Below, piece by piece: positions 35,501 to 50,796 of a DNA stretch of 64,000 nucleotides. Position 1 is the stretch's first letter, and every line of letters begins with the position of its first letter. Below the pieces are notes generated by a model. The model saw nothing but the letters and a program-made list of their open reading frames with translations, was not told where the DNA came from and made no database searches. The stretch comes from Megascapheus bottae. Its lineage: Eukaryota > Chordata > Mammalia > Rodentia > Geomyidae. The DNA is taken from positions 6,700,001 to 6,764,000 of the forward strand of contig JANJXV010000039.1 in the NCBI GenBank assembly GCA_024803745.1. Direction: 5' to 3'. The position numbers and the translations under genes were made by a program.

Positions 35501-38500
35501 AGTACCAAGGAATTGAACCCGGGTCTTCATGCATGCTAGGCAAGCACTCTGCCACTAAGCCAAACTCCTGGCCCCTGGCATGCACTTCTTAAATAATCAC
35601 TGATCTTGAACTGAGTTCCTCCTGGCCCCATCTGACCTAACTAACTGTGCTGACAGCCTGAGAGCCCCCTCCCCTTTGGGGTCCTCTAGCTAAAGTGGCT
35701 ACCCTTTCCCTTTCTAGCAGACATCACTTCCAGGAGGTTCATAAAAGAGGTTGGCTCAGGTAGAGAGCATGGGTGCCTCACTGAGATTCTTTATCTCCAA
35801 TTAACCTCTAGACAATAGGAAGTGGGGCTTGGCTCAAGGGTAGGGCGGTAGCCTTGTGCTGTAGCTCAGGGACAGCGCCCAGGCCAAGTTCAAGCCCCAC
35901 GACCCACCAAAAAAAAAAAAAAGAGGTTGACTCAGACTTGTGATCCTAGCTACTCAGGAGGCTGAGGTCTGGGCAAGAAAGTCTGTGAGATTTTGATCTC
36001 CAGGAAGCTACCAGAAGAGTCAGAAATGGAGCTGTGGCTCAGTAGTAGAGTTCCAGTCTTAAGCAAAAGAAGCTCAAGGACAGTGCCCAGACCCTGAGTT
36101 TGGCTATAGCCAAAAAAAAAGTTTGGCTATTCAGATAGGGCAGAGGGCCAGCGTCTGCTCTGAATAATGCCAGTCCTGAGCACTGCACCCCCAGTACAGC
36201 CAGGGCTGCTGCCTTTAAACTGGGCTCCATGAACTGCCAGATGCCCATAGAACTGGCATAGGGACTTATAGGCCAAGCTGGGCCCCTGCCCTGACCCCAC
36301 GCCTCCATTGGAGCAGATCTGGGTCTGATGGGTTTCTGTAGGACCTGGTCACTGGTGTGGACCTGCAGCCTTTTGAGGGGTAAGCTGGGGCCGCTTTGTT
36401 GTGGCAGTGGAAGCATTCTTCCCCTTGTGCAGACCAGCCCACCCAGTGAGGTGGTCCCATCTAGCCCAGGGCCTCCAAAAGCACCCATCTAACTGCCCAC
36501 TTCTCTTACCTTAAGATGTCATGGACAATATTCCCAGGCAGAACCAGTTCTACGACACGCAGGTCATCAAGCAGGAAAATGAGTCAGGTTATGACCGGAG
36601 ACCACTTGATATGGAGCCGCCATCGCCTGCCTATCCCCCAGGTAGGAAAGTTCTGCGATCCACTCCTGATGGAAGCCCAGACCACAGACCAAGTGAGACT
36701 TGGTGTCCAGCTTAGGCAGTTTTCTGGCTTTTTTTTTTCACTGTGCAAGGTTTGGTTTGACTTTTTTTTGGGGGGGTGGGGTGGGGGGGAGATTTGAACT
36801 CAGGTTTTGCTAGACAGTGTTCTATAGATCGAGCCACTTGCTTTGGTCTTTTTTCTGGTTTGTTTGGGTTTTTGTTTTTTGGAGGGGGGTGGCATGCTGA
36901 TTTGAACTGGAAGCCTCCCAGTAGCTAGCCGGAAGTTCTTTCACTGAGTCATGCCTCCAGCCCTTTTAGAGATAGGGTCTTACTTCCTGCGCAGGAACGT
37001 AAAGTGCCTATGTGGGCTTCCTGTCATAGCTGGATGAGAAGCATACATCACTGTGGGCAGCTAGAAGGTATGGAAGGATTTTGTAAACTTTTCCACACTT
37101 AGAACAGTCCAGTTATTGGCCTCCCAAGAGGAAAAATAACATTAAAGGAATCAGCCACTGGCACCCTTCTGCTTTATTTTTCAGATTGGATCTCATACTT
37201 TTGCTTGGGTCTAGCCTTGGACTGTAATCCTCCTATCTCTGCCTCCCAAGGAGCAGGGATCATAGGCATGTACCAAAATGGCCAGGGCTAGCCTCAAACT
37301 GCATTCCTCTTCTTTTTCCTCTGAAGTAATATACCTTCCCATGTGCTGTTCTATTTGGTTTTGCAGGGAGAAAATTCTGGCACACTTGATAGTGTTGGGA
37401 AAGGGGACTCTTTCAGGCTTTAGATACCAAACCCTTTTAAGCTTTAGTACCAATACCCCAGGGCAGTATGTGGACTTAATTACTTGAGTCCCATTTAGAA
37501 TGTCACAATATGGAAGCCAGAAAGCCTTGTAACCCCAGCCTGGTATCTGTGTTCTGAAGAATAATTGTTCTAGGGTATTATTGCTCCTTGAAAAGGGTTC
37601 TTTAGCCAAATGCATCTAATCTCTTGTGGAGATTACAGCATTAAAGGCTTTAAGAAGTCCTAGACTGCAGTGAATCTGGTGTCGTGTCTGGGTTTCTCAA
37701 ACATGAATACATCCTCGCAGGGCAGAGTTCCCCCATCAGAGAGAACCCAACTGCCATTGTTTTCTAAATTGAGTTGGTGGCTTGTCCTACTGTAGAAATG
37801 AGGCTTGAATTAGGGCAGTGAGTTCTCAATCTAGTGCTCATATAGGACTTACTCTTGATTTTATTTATTTTGTTGATTGTGGGGCTTGAACTCAGGGCCT
37901 GGGTGCTGTTTCCAAAATCCTTTGCACTAGGCTAGTGCTCTACCACTTGGAGCTAAAGCTCTATTTCCAGTTTTCTGGTGGTTAATTGGAGATAAGAATC
38001 TTATGGACTTTTCCTGCCCAGGCTAGCTTTTGCCCCATATCCTCAGATCTCGACCTCCTGAGTAGTTAGGATTATAGGAGTGAGCCACTAGCACCTGGCT
38101 CGGGATGTTATTAGAAAGTGACAGACCCTGAACTTAGGTGTTTCATGTTTTAATCCTTTGTTGTTTTAATTTGGTTTTTGAGATTGATTCTCACTTTGTA
38201 GCCCACGCTGATCTTGAACTTGTGCCTTAAACTCCCAAGTGCTTAGTGAATCTAATTGATTCTGTCTTAATTCCATTTTGGTCCATCCACCAAAGTGAAA
38301 TCCCCTGATGGATGGGGTATGTGTGTGATTCAGGATGTTGAACCGCAGATTTATATCAAGGTCTGGAGGCCAACGTGGGTGTTTACTGTTGTCAGCAGCC
38401 ATTCGCCAGGGGCCTGCTCCAGTAGCCATGGAGCTGTCTTTAAGATGACTGAATATCACTGCTGCCCTGGAGAACCAGGAGCCTTGATGGTCCACAAAAG

Positions 38501-41500
38501 CTGGGGGGTGATTGGATAGAATGCTGAGGTGAGCCACAGCAGCAAGCCTGGGGACACTTGAGCAGGAAATACTGCAAGGCTGAGTCTATGATTTGTCCTT
38601 AGTTAGCTGGCTTCTGTCTCAGACTCAGACTTTATCAGTCCATGAAATGTTAGCCCTCCTAGCTAGGCAATTGTCATGTCACTTCCTTCTGGAGTAACAG
38701 CGCTTAACAGGACCACAACATAAGTAGCCAGGCTTAGTAGGACCACTGCGATCTTGTCAAGTCCCCTTACCTCCCCTTGTCAGATGGAAGAAACTGTCAG
38801 CACTACAGTTCAGACATTCTTGGGGAAGAGAAATTAGAGGGGATGTGGTCAAAGCCTCTTAAAGTTTAAGGGGCTCCCAAAGGCCCATAACAAGCTTGTC
38901 CTCATGAAGCCTGCGAGTCTTCTGTGTGACTGGTGTTAGCCTACCTCCTGCATCCCACCCTGAGCCCAGTACAGCAGCTCTGGCTTTCCCAGCAGGCTCT
39001 TGGGCCCGGTCCCCACAAGTGAGGAGCCTGGCGACCTCTCTTAGCCTAAGAGGACCAGAGAAATAGTAGCTGAGTTCTTTCTGAGTGTCATGACCATCTG
39101 ACTTGTCCTGGCAGTAGACATAAAGACAGAGATGAAGCAAGAAGCACCCCCCAGCTTCCTTCCACCCGATGCATCTCAGCTCAAGCCAGACAGACAGCAA
39201 TTTCAGAGTCGAAAGAGGCCTTATGAAGACAACCGGGGACGTGGCTACTTTGAGCACCGAGAGGACAGGAGGTAAGTGTAAGACACAGCTGCGGCTGATC
39301 TCCCCGCACTTGCTGCCAGATCCAGCTTCCTTCAGCTTTCAGTCCTTCCTCTATCTCCTTGCTTCTCACTTGCACAGCCAGTTCTGAGCACCCTCCATCC
39401 TTAGCTGTAAGATTCCAGCCTGCCTCCTCAGGCCCTCACTTTAGCACACCTGTCTTGCCATGGGGCTTCGTGCATGCTAGGCAAGCCCTGGGTTCGATTT
39501 CTTAGTACCACCTACTCAGAAAAATCTGTAAGTGTTGCTGTTGCTGTGGCTCAAGTGGCAGGGTGCTAGCCTTGAGCAATAAGTGTCCAAGGACAGTGCC
39601 CAGGCCCTGTGTTCAAGCCCCAGGACTGAGGGAGAGGGAGGAGGGACTTGGGTGCTGTGATATAACTAGTTAGGACACAGAGCCAATGCTACGTGGGTTC
39701 TTTTCACTGCTTCCCACAAAGCAGAGGCTGAGGAGGAGCTACTTGCCCATGGCTTTAAGATGACAGGCTCTTTCATACGGTGCCCTAGCTGGCCCTGGAC
39801 TGAATGCCAAAGCATGCCAGTGACCCGGTGGGCATGGGCAGTGGGTCTTTCCCCCAGTGGATAGAACTGTGCAGACTGAGCATCCAACCACTGCCTTGCA
39901 CCCGTCTCTTCTCTACAGTGGAAACCTGGAGTGTTTTAACAAGATCCTTTTTTAGTGTTTAGTAGGAAGATAATCATGAACATAATTGAGGACACTGAGA
40001 GAGACTGAGAATGTGGGTCATAGCAAAATCCTGTCCAGTGCTGGGTTTCAGGAAGCCTGGTATGTGGGAAGGTCTTCATTCCTAGGGCTTGTCCATGCTC
40101 TTGCCCCTGCCCTGCCTACTAAAATTGGGCGCCCTGGGCTACTATAACCCACAACCAATTGTAGCCAAGAATAAGGAAGTCCTCATTAGGCCAAAGGAAT
40201 GGATCTTAATCGTGGGGTGTCTAAAAAAGCTCCCTAAATGATTCTGGTGACTCTCTTTAGCCAAGCATTCCCTCTGGCTCTGTCCCCATCCTAGGAGTTC
40301 ACAGTGATTGCTTTGGGGCAAGTGGGTAGGATTTCAGAATTCTTTTGCTGACCTCTAGAGGCCATTGAGAAGGGTGGGGGCACGCGTGCGCACTAGCATT
40401 GCAGAGACTTGACTCCCTACCCCTGTGGTCCTCTAGCTGTTCTCTTGTGACTCAACTCTCTTCCCAATATAGGGGCCGCTCTCCTCAGCCTCCCGCAGAA
40501 GAGGATGAGGATGACTTTGATGACACCCTGGTGGCTATTGACACATGTGAGTCCTTGGGCTGCATCTCCCCACACACACACACACACACACCTCCAACTG
40601 CCTTCATCTAGTATTGGGGAACGATGTCCCTCCCTCCAGAATCCCAGGCACCAGTGGAAGAAAATTGGTGGTACCGAGGGAGACTAGCTTAGCTGTGGAG
40701 CCTGGGCAGGTCCTTCCACTTCCCCAGGCCTCTCGGGAAGAGACACACCCAGAGGCTTTTAGTAAGAGTCCTCTGAGAGCCAGGAACCACCCTGTGTGCA
40801 CCAGGGGCTGCCATCTAATCAGGAAAGGAATCTGAGTGCTACTGGGGAAACTGAGCTCAGTTTCCATCACTACTCACGTTCATGGTGAAACCAATGCTGC
40901 TTTGTTGTCTGAGCACTAGCCTGGCCTGCCCTGGCCTTTGCCCCAGCTCTGTCTGCTCTGCACGGCATCAGTGACCTTCATACTGACTGCATTGGAACCT
41001 GGAGCTCTGGGAGGAGTGAGGGGTGGAAGCCTCAGCAGAGCAGAAGCCCAGCAATTCATTCTGCATTCCCTGAAAGAACGCTGGCCGCGTGCTTGGGGAA
41101 TCAGTCATCCTCATCACAGGCTCTGAAGACAAAGTCTACCCAGAATAAAGCTAACCATTTTTTGAGCATGTTAAGGAGCCACGGTCTGGGAGGTAGTCTG
41201 AGCAGTAGAGTACAGCCTCGCGAGAAAGGAAGCCACGTCGTGGTCTTCGGCTAGGTGGACCTCAAAACAGGACTCTGCAATGGGGAGGGAGCCTGTGCTG
41301 CCCAGGGCATTGGTCTCGGGTATCAGAGTCAGAGTTTCAAACCACAGATGGCCACAGAAATCTGGCCTAGCACAGGAAGTTAATAGGAGTGTATGGGTGC
41401 TGGGAATGGGGATTTGCTTTCTTGTCCTCTAAAAATCCAAGTTTGAAAGTGCTGAAATGAGGAGATACTCCTGTCAGAGGCATTTGTCTACATTTCTCCT

Positions 41501-44500
41501 GGAGCGCATTATTGGACTCCACCAGCAGACGTCTCTTCTCCCCTTCCCTCAGTTCCTATAGGGTGGCAGGGGACTAGTATGCACTAGTCCAAACATTTTT
41601 ACTCAGAGTAAGAGTGATTAGAGGCTGCATTGGTGAAACCCCATACCCTTCCGCCCCTCGAAGATGTGTTTTGTTGCTTTTAACAAAACCTTAAAAGCAT
41701 CAGTCAATTGCAGGCTTTTTCCTCCACAGATAACTGTGACCTGCACTTCAAGGTAGCCCGGGACCGGAGTAGTGGCTATCCACTCACGATCGAGGGCTTC
41801 GCATACCTGTGGTCTGGAGCCCGTGCCAGCTATGGGGTCAGAAGGGGCCGTGTGTGTTTCGAGATGAAGGTGAGAGGGAACAATAGAGCAAAAATTAGGA
41901 CAGGAAGCAGGGCCAGCCATGGAATAGCCCATGCCCAGCCACCTGTGGCCAGTCCAGTGGTGATACGTTTGTAGAAGTGGAAACAGACAATGAAATAGAA
42001 GCTAGACATAGCAGGGCATGGTAACTCATGCCTGTAATCCTAGCTACTCAGGAGGCTGAGATCGGAGGGTCACAGTTCAAAGCCAGCCCAGACACTAAGA
42101 GTCCATGAGACTCTTATCTCCAGTTAACCATTAGAAAACAGGAAGTGGTGCTGTGGCTCCAACCTTGAGCTGAAGAACTTGGGGACAGTGCCCAGGCCCA
42201 GAGTCCAAGCCCCACAACCAACAAGAAAAAAGAAATAAGAAGCCAGATATAATGGCTCATGCCTGTAATCCTAACTTCAGAAGGCTGAGATCTGGGGAAC
42301 AGCAATTTAAGGCCAGCCAGGGCAGGAAAGTCCATTAGACTCCATCTCTAAAATAACTAGCCAAAGAGGAGTGGAGGGAGAATGATGGAGGGGGTGACAG
42401 GTCAAGATGCATTGTGTATATAAGCGGACATGTTAAAATGGAGGGAAAAAACATACCATGAAAAATGTCTATACAGTTGTTTTTTTTTTCTAAATCACAG
42501 CTATATTAAGTACAACTAACTGAAATGTTCCTTATAGAAATAGTGTTGAACATGTTTGAAAACTGAAATCAGTATTCTTTATTATAATTTCCCAAGATGT
42601 TGTAAAAATTCATCATAAACAATTAGTCACTGAGAAATAGCAAAACAAAGCAGAATTCCAGATGTGTATGTTAGTTAAGTGAAAAAATGCCAATTAAAAA
42701 TTATATAGGCCTGGGTGCAGTGGCTCACACCTATAATCCTAGCTATTCAAGAGGCTGAGATCTGAGGATGGTAGTTCAAAGCCAGCCAGGACACCAAAGA
42801 CTGTAAGACTTATCTCCAGTTAACCACCAGAAAACTGGAAGTGGTGCTAGCCTTGAGATAAAGAGCTCAGAGACAGTGCCCAAGCCCAGGGTTCATGCCC
42901 ACAAAAAAGAAAAAAGGAAATAGACCTAAGGGGAGCTGAAAACTCGAGCTCTTCCTTTCCAGGGGTCTCTAACAGAAACCTTTGAGAAAGTATCTACCAA
43001 TAATTTTAGGAACATATATTACTACATCAGACTTGGGTCTGTTTTGTTTGTTTTTTGTTTGTTTTGTTTGTTTTTGCCAGTCCTGGGGCTTGAACTCAGG
43101 GCCTTACCACTGTCCTTAGGATTTCACCATAGCACCATTTCTGGCTTTTTCTATGTATGTGATGCTAAGGAATTGAGCTTGCATCTTCATGCATGCTAGG
43201 CAAGCATTCAATCACTAGGCCAAACTCCCAGACAGACTTGGATCTTAACACCCCAAATTCAACAGCTACCCAGTGCGTTTACCACGTACTGTAAAATGGA
43301 TTATTATTTCACAGTTGTTAAATATGCCGATGAAATAGAACTTTTCTGAAGGCCACAGTAAAGATGGGTAGGTATATTAAGCATTTTGACCTCAGACATA
43401 ATTAGAGGCAAAGTCAGAAGGTGCTCCCTTCCCCTCACATACTTGTTTTATTAAAAACCTATGTTTTAGGCATTGTTCCCCAGCAGTGTACTTGGGCCTG
43501 ACTGTTCTCTGTAACTGCTGCCTGTAGTTTGTTTTAAGATTGTACTGTTATATAACCAGTGTTTCGTTGATGGTTCTTTCTAACTTATTACAAATGTGAA
43601 TATAAAAAAACAACATTGTATTGAGTATTTCCGCATATATACATACTTGCACGCATGAATGTATCTTTAAGGTAAACTAGCTGTGCTGGCTTATAAGGCA
43701 CTGTTAGAAGACTGGGAATGTGGCTTAGTGGTAGAATGCTTTCCTGGCATGCATGAAACCCTGGGTTCAATTCCACAGTACCACATAAAAAAGTCAGAAG
43801 TGGTGCTGTGGCTCAGTGGTAGAGTGCTAGCCTTGAGCACAAAGAGGCTCAGGGACAGAGCCCAGTCCCTGAGTCCAAGGTCCAGAAAGGCAAAAAATAA
43901 ATAAAGCAGTTTGATTTGGGTTTTGTGGTGTTGAGGATTATATGTAGGGTTTCATGTTCATGCTTGCTAGTCAGGTGTTCTACCACTGGGCCACCCCTCC
44001 CAACCTACTTTTTGTGCTGCCACTGCAGCTTGAGGAGGTTGTTGTTGTTGTTGTTGTTGTTATTGTTGTTTTGCTCAAGACTTGTGCTCTACCACTTAAG
44101 CCACAGTTCCACTTCCAGCTTTCAGGGGCAGTTACTTTTAGAGATAAGAGTCTCACGGGCTTTCTTGCCTTAACTGGCTTCAAACTGTGATCCTCCAGTC
44201 TCAGCCTCCTGAGTAGCTAGGATTGTACACATGAGCCACCAGCTTCTGGCTAATTTATAGTTTTGATAAATTGTCAGATTTATCTTCCTCCCAAATATTT
44301 TGACAGTTCATTTTCCCCTGTAGGGATTAAAAGTGAAGGATATCAGAATTTGAAATACCACTGGCTTGCATCTCTTGTTCCCTTCAGAGGCCCTAGTTTT
44401 CTCTGCTATAGGCACTTCAGAGTCTCTTTCCCAGCCATTGTAGCCATTGCTAGTTGGTTAATGCCTAATATCCTTCCCTTTATTTGCTAATAACCACCAG

Positions 44501-47500
44501 TTTCCAGAAACTCCATCATGAGCCTTGTTGTCTTTTGTCCTCAGATCAATGAGGAAATCTCCGTGAAGCACCTTCCTTCTACAGAGCCTGACCCCCATGT
44601 TGTCCGTATTGGCTGGTCCCTGGACTCTTGCAGCACTCAGCTAGGTAAGGAGAAGTCAGCCAGGTCTTCCTGAGGAGAGAGCACTGCCCCTACCCCTGGG
44701 TCCTCAAGCTGCTGAGTGTCCCTGTCAGTGATAAGCTCAGAAGGCTGTGTTCTGCCTGTCCTCGGGCAGTCTGGCAGTTGGAAGGGCTAAAGTTCTAGAA
44801 TAACCCTTTTATGAACAGCTAAGAAGAAAACCCAAAATTGTCTTCAGAAAACCCTTCCCCTTCTTTAAAAGATCCATTTCCTGCCCTCAACATCATACTG
44901 AAAATACGTTCTTCAGCCCTGTGCACTTTGTCTGATCTAGGCTGAAAAGCAGAACAGAGCTAGCACCATGGTGGTACTACACACTTGTATGTACTCTTAG
45001 CTACTTGTGAGGTGAAGGTCAGGAGGTAGGACTGTGGTTCTAGGCCAGCCCCCGGGCAGTTGGCCATGAAACCCCCATCTCAGTTGGAAGGAAAGCTGGG
45101 CACAGTGGTGCATGGCTGTTATCGCAGGGAATGCAAGAAGCGTAGGTAGGAGGATCACAATCCATATTAGCCCAATATATGAGACACTAGAAAGCAAAAG
45201 GAACAGGGACATGACTTAAGTGGTAGAGTGGCTAGCAAGCACAAGGCCCTGTGTTCAAATTCTGGTTCCACCAGAGGAAAAAATTATGGTGGGACCACAA
45301 TGCTTTTTCTATTTGAAGACAAAAATCATTATCTTGAGGGCCGGGAGTTTGGCCTAGTGGTAGAGTGCTTGCCTAGTATTCACAAAGACCCAAGTTCAAT
45401 TCCTCGGTACCACGTACATAGAAAAAATCCGGAAGTGGAGCTGAGGCTCAAGGGCTAGAACTCTAGCTTTGAGAAAGCCAAGGACAGTGCTCAGGCGCTG
45501 AGCTCAAGCCCAGACTGGCACCAAAAAAAAGAAAAAAATTATCTTGAGTTCTAGTAAATTCGGTCTCCTTTGTTTCTGGAGAGTGGGGAAGAAAAGGCTA
45601 AAAGGGAAGCCTTCAGCGCCAAACTTTGGTTGGCTTGATGTGTTTAAGTGTGCTTGATCTGGAAGCAGAAGCTGATATCAGCAACTCTATAGAGAAAGGG
45701 AAACTTTAAAAAGAAGGAAGGGAGTTGCTGGGGTGGAGGAGACTGAGCCAAGATGCAACCCTTCCCTGTGCCATTGAACATGCCATCAGTGTACTGATGC
45801 CATTTGTTCTGGGGTGCTGCTGGGGTTTCGTTTCTGGAAGAGCATGAGCACTGGTATGGGAAAGGTCATGGCTGGTGCCTGGGTTCCAAGGTGAGGTTGT
45901 TGTGACCGTAGTGAGGTAAGTTGGAACCTCCTGTGCCTTTTTCTTCAGGTGAAGAGCTTTTCTCCTATGGCTATGGAGGCACAGGGAAGAAGTCTACCAA
46001 CAGCCGCTTTGAGAACTACGGAGACAAGTTCGCAGAGAACGATGTGATTGGCTGCTTCGCAGTGAGTGCTGACGCCACATGTTGCATACTTTTCCATAGC
46101 GAGCCAGTGAGAGATGAGAGTCTCGAAAGTATCTTTCTAAGACACAGTTTGGGCCAAGCCCTCCTCCCTTATTCAAAGCAAGTCTGGTTGAACTTAGCTC
46201 TTCTGGTAAAGACCTTGCTAGAAGATCCTGGGTTCTATCCTCGGTATGGTCCCATCTCTCCACCTTCCAACAAAACAAGCATACAAATATATATTTTTTT
46301 TAAAAAAAAAAAAAAAACAATTTTGTTCTGCTGTCAGCATCAAGTCCCAACTAGAAATGACTTGGAGAGCCCCTCACATACTGAGAGGAAGGGAGAGGGT
46401 GACCACCATTCCACCTCCAGTGCTTTACATTACAGCTAGCTCAGTGCCTGGCACATTGTGATCATAGCTCATGTTCATGTGTCGATTGTGTTTGAACCAA
46501 ATCTAAGAAAATCCTGTGCAATTGAAAGTAACTTGTCCACGGCCCACAGTATAGGACCCACTAAATCACAGCAGCAAACAACTATTGGATAGGTGGGTGG
46601 GTAGATGTGGTGGATAACTGGATACAATCACTTCATGGTTCTCCAGCTGTATTCAAAACTTTTTGATCACCTTTCTGCTTCAGCCTGTCTAACCCTGTGT
46701 TCTCTCGCCATGGAGTGCAGTACCTCTCTCGACCCAGTAGTCCTCCTACTCCCCAACTTGCCTCATTTCCATTGGCTGTTCACACTTGGCTTATGGGTTG
46801 GTTCCCTCCTCAGAGACCTTTATACTGGGAGGGGTTCTTACTGAAATATGGTGGCGTGTCCTTGTCTGATGTCCACCTTGTCCCTGGGCTCTGTCTAGCT
46901 CAGGTTACCATGACGCATGTAGATGAGAAGTGGGAAGGCAAAGAATGTGTGTTGACCACACAGATGCATGCATTTATAGGGCTGGACCCTGCTTGCCGTG
47001 TTCCTTCATCTTTGACTTGGCCTGGGCACCAGGCTTAGGTGCTTGGCATGTCCTAAATTTCTTTCCCTGAGCTATTCCCCGGGGTTGTCCAACTTGTCTC
47101 AATGTCCAGGGAAAGGGGCCTTAAGTCTGGACAGCTGGCTGTATTTTCCATCATGTCACCTTCCCCCTCTATGAGTCCAGGGCCTAGGCCTACAGAGGAC
47201 AGTTCCTATCCTTAGGTTTTCTTTAAATTATTTGGTTGCATTTGTGGGTGTTTTTGGTTGGTTGGTTGGTTGGTTTTGGAGGAGTGGGTGTATTTGTTTG
47301 CATGTCCCAAGGCTTGAACCACAGCATCATTTCCAGCTTTTTCTATGTATGTGATACTGAGGAATCAAATCCAGGTCTTCGTGCAAGCACTAGGCCAAAC
47401 TCCTGGCCTGCATTTGTGTTTTTGAGATAGCCTTGCTATATGTAGTCCATGGTGACCTGAAACTTGCTGTCTTTCTGCCTCTGCGTTCAAAGGTTACCAA

Positions 47501-50500
47501 TAGGCACTACCATGTCTGGCTCAACCTTTTGCTTTCTCCTAGGACTTTGAATGTGGAAACGATGTAGAACTTTCCTTTACCAAGAATGGAAAGTGGATGG
47601 GCATCGCCTTCCGAATCCAGAAGGAAGCCTTGGGGGGGCAGGCCCTCTACCCACATGTCCTCGTGAAGAACTGCGCAGTGGAGTTCAACTTTGGCCAGCG
47701 GGCAGAGCCCTACTGCTCTGTCCTCCCAGGGTTCACTTTCATCCAGCACCTTCCCCTTGGAGAACGGATCCGGGGCACCGTCGGACCAAAGAGCAAGGCA
47801 GAATGTGAGGTGAGTGTGGTTCCTTCTGCAGAGCCACCCTGTGACCAGTGGAGATGCTGCTGGCCACATGCAGGGAAAGACAAGTTGGCCACCTGCGTGA
47901 CTTGGGAAAATAACATTTTCTCCCAGCTGCTCTGAGAAGGGAGGCGTGGGCATTGGTGTGACTTAGGACAAGAGGGAAGGTAGTAGATACACTGCGTCAT
48001 CTTGATGGGGCCAGGAATGGGGAGCTGGTAGAAGGCTGTCCTCGAAGTGGAGACACTGGCACTTGATGGTGAATATCCTCTGTCCACAGTGCTGGGGAGG
48101 GTGGGGCCTGAATAACCAGGCCCTCTCACCAAGACTGCACAGGAACACAAAAGACAAATGGCCTTGGTGCTGAGCACCACACTCATGACCCGGTCTTAGA
48201 TCTTTGACAGTACCTTTCTTACAGTGTTGTAGGTTTTTTGTCAGTCCTAGGGCTTGGACTCTGGGCCTGGGTGTTGTCCCAGAGCTCTTCAGCTCAGAGC
48301 TAGCACCCTATCCCTTGAGCCACAGCACCACTTCCAGTTTCCTGGTGTTTAATTGGAGATAAGGGTCTCTTGGTCTTTAGGGTCCAGGCTGGCTTTGAAC
48401 ACGGTCCTCAGATCTCAGCCTCCAGAGTAGCTAGGATAACAGGCGTGAGCCACTGCGCCGGGCCCCAGTGGTTTATTTTTATGCTAGAAAATAAAGTTGT
48501 TGAGTCCTGGTAGCTCACACTTGTCATCCTAGCTACTCAGGAGACTGAGAGTTTATCTCACTCTATCTTTTTGTGCATTCTCATAATTGAGATCTTATAA
48601 CTGAGGCATCCTGTCCTTTTCAGTTCACATTTCTTTGTGTGCTTTATCCTCCGTTTTTGATTGTTTGGTCGTTTACAGCGAGGTCTGGCTGTGTTGCCTA
48701 GTCTAGTCCTGAATTCTTGGCCTAAGTTGGGGGGCCTCAGAAACAAATCATTCCCCTTGTTGGGCGTTTATGTTCTATCAGGTGTTTGCTGGGTTCCACA
48801 TGGAACACATAGCTCGGGCTCCAGTTGGACCGCTTTTCCTGCCCTCTGCATGGGCCAGTCCCACTTCATGGAGAGACTGCTTGCTATCTACTGGCAAGGG
48901 TCTAACCGGTGTTTACCCAGTGTAGGCCTGGTGCTGAGAGTTGGAACAAGCATTGTATGTTTGGGTCCTAGTAGCTATTCTGTGAAGTGGAGGCTATTAC
49001 CACTTCCATTTTCCAGAAGCAATTCTGGAGTCCACGGCCCCTAGCAAGCCATGGAGGTGCTGTGTCTCACTGCCGCCCTGATAACCTGTCATTATAGATT
49101 CTGATGATGGTGGGCCTGCCTGCTGCCGGCAAGACCACGTGGGCCATCAAACACGCAGCTTCCAACCCCTCCAAGAAGTACAACATCCTGGGCACCAATG
49201 CCATCATGGATAAGATGCGGGTAAGGAGGGCCTATGGACTCGCCTCAGCTGCCCTGCACCCCCAGCTTCTGCTCTGCCCCAGGCCACTCACTCCTCACCA
49301 CCTCCTGCCCTCAGGTGATGGGCCTGCGCCGACAGCGAAACTATGCTGGCCGCTGGGATGTCCTGATCCAGCAGGCCACCCAGTGCCTCAACCGCCTCAT
49401 CCAGATCGCCGCCCGCAAGAAACGCAACTATATCCTCGATCAGGTACTCACCAGAGGGGAGGGCCCCAGCGCCTACCTGGGACTTCCCCTCCGGTCCTCT
49501 TTTCTCCCCATAATGCTGAAGCAAAGGTCAGCCGTGCATGAGGGTGTCAATAAACACATGCTGTGCAGGGGACCCGCCTGCCGGTGGACTTGGGGCCAAC
49601 TAGCTTAACAAAGAATCAACCTTCCTTTCTTTCCTTTCCTTTCCCTTCCCTTCCCTTCCCTTCCCCGTCCGTCCGTCCTTCCTTCTTTCCTTCTTTTCTT
49701 CCTTTCTGCTTGAACTCAGAGCCTGGACGCTGTCCCTGAGCCATTTTATGCTAGGCTTGCACTCCACTACTTGAGCCACAGAACCACTTAGAGTTCATAA
49801 GAACTTTTCTGCCCAGGCCGGCTTTGAACTGTGATCCTCAGTGCTCAGCTTCCTGATTAGCTAGGGTGGCAGGTGTAAGCCACTGGCATCCAACGAATAT
49901 TCTTAGATGTTAGCTGCAGAGCAGAATGGGCGAGATGGAAGTTTCTGCGCCTGACATGCTAGGTCTTCGACCCCAGCTCTACCCCTTCTTGGCCATGTGC
50001 TTCTGGCACTAACTGAACCTTGTGACTTGTAGTCTCCTAGATGACCATTGGCGAGCATAGTGGCCCCACTCACCCACCAAGGACCGTGTCATTTACACCC
50101 TAGCTGTGGCCCAACTTGAGATTCAGCAGTTTGGAGTCTGGCTAGGAATATGGTTCTTGGTTTTCAGCATTCCTAAAATGTTAATGAATCCCTATCCCCA
50201 AGCAGTGACGTTCACATGTCCACAAACATCCGTTCTGTGGGCTTCCCCAAGTGCCAGGGTGGCGCTGTGAATGTGCCAAGGCCCTATGCCAACACATCTG
50301 TAAACCAATGAAGGGCCTCAAACCTGTTGAAGGCTTGGTTGGAAGGCGTCACGTGGACCACATTGCCCTTATGTGAGATGCCGACCTCAGGCCAAGCAGC
50401 CGGGGTCAATCATTGTCATTCCTCCAGCTCAGTGCTGCTGTTAACCAGCCCTCTGCTTTACCATCTCCCTTCAGAGACTTTGTGTGTGTGTGTGGGGGGG

Positions 50501-50755
50501 GGGGGGGGATGATACGGCTTGAACTCAGCCTGGGTGTTGTTGCGGAACTCTTCAGCTCAAGGCTACTACCCTACCCTTAAGCCAAGCCTCACTTCCCATT
50601 TCCTAGAGGTTAATTGGAAGTAAGAGTCTCCTGGACTTAAAGCCTGGGCTGGCTTTGAACCTTGATCCTCAGATCTCAGCCTCCTGAGAAGCTAGGATTA
50701 CAGGCGTGAGCCACCGAGCCCAACCAGAGAAATAATTCTTTAAAACACGCACGCG

Positions 50756-50796
<41 letters not shown>

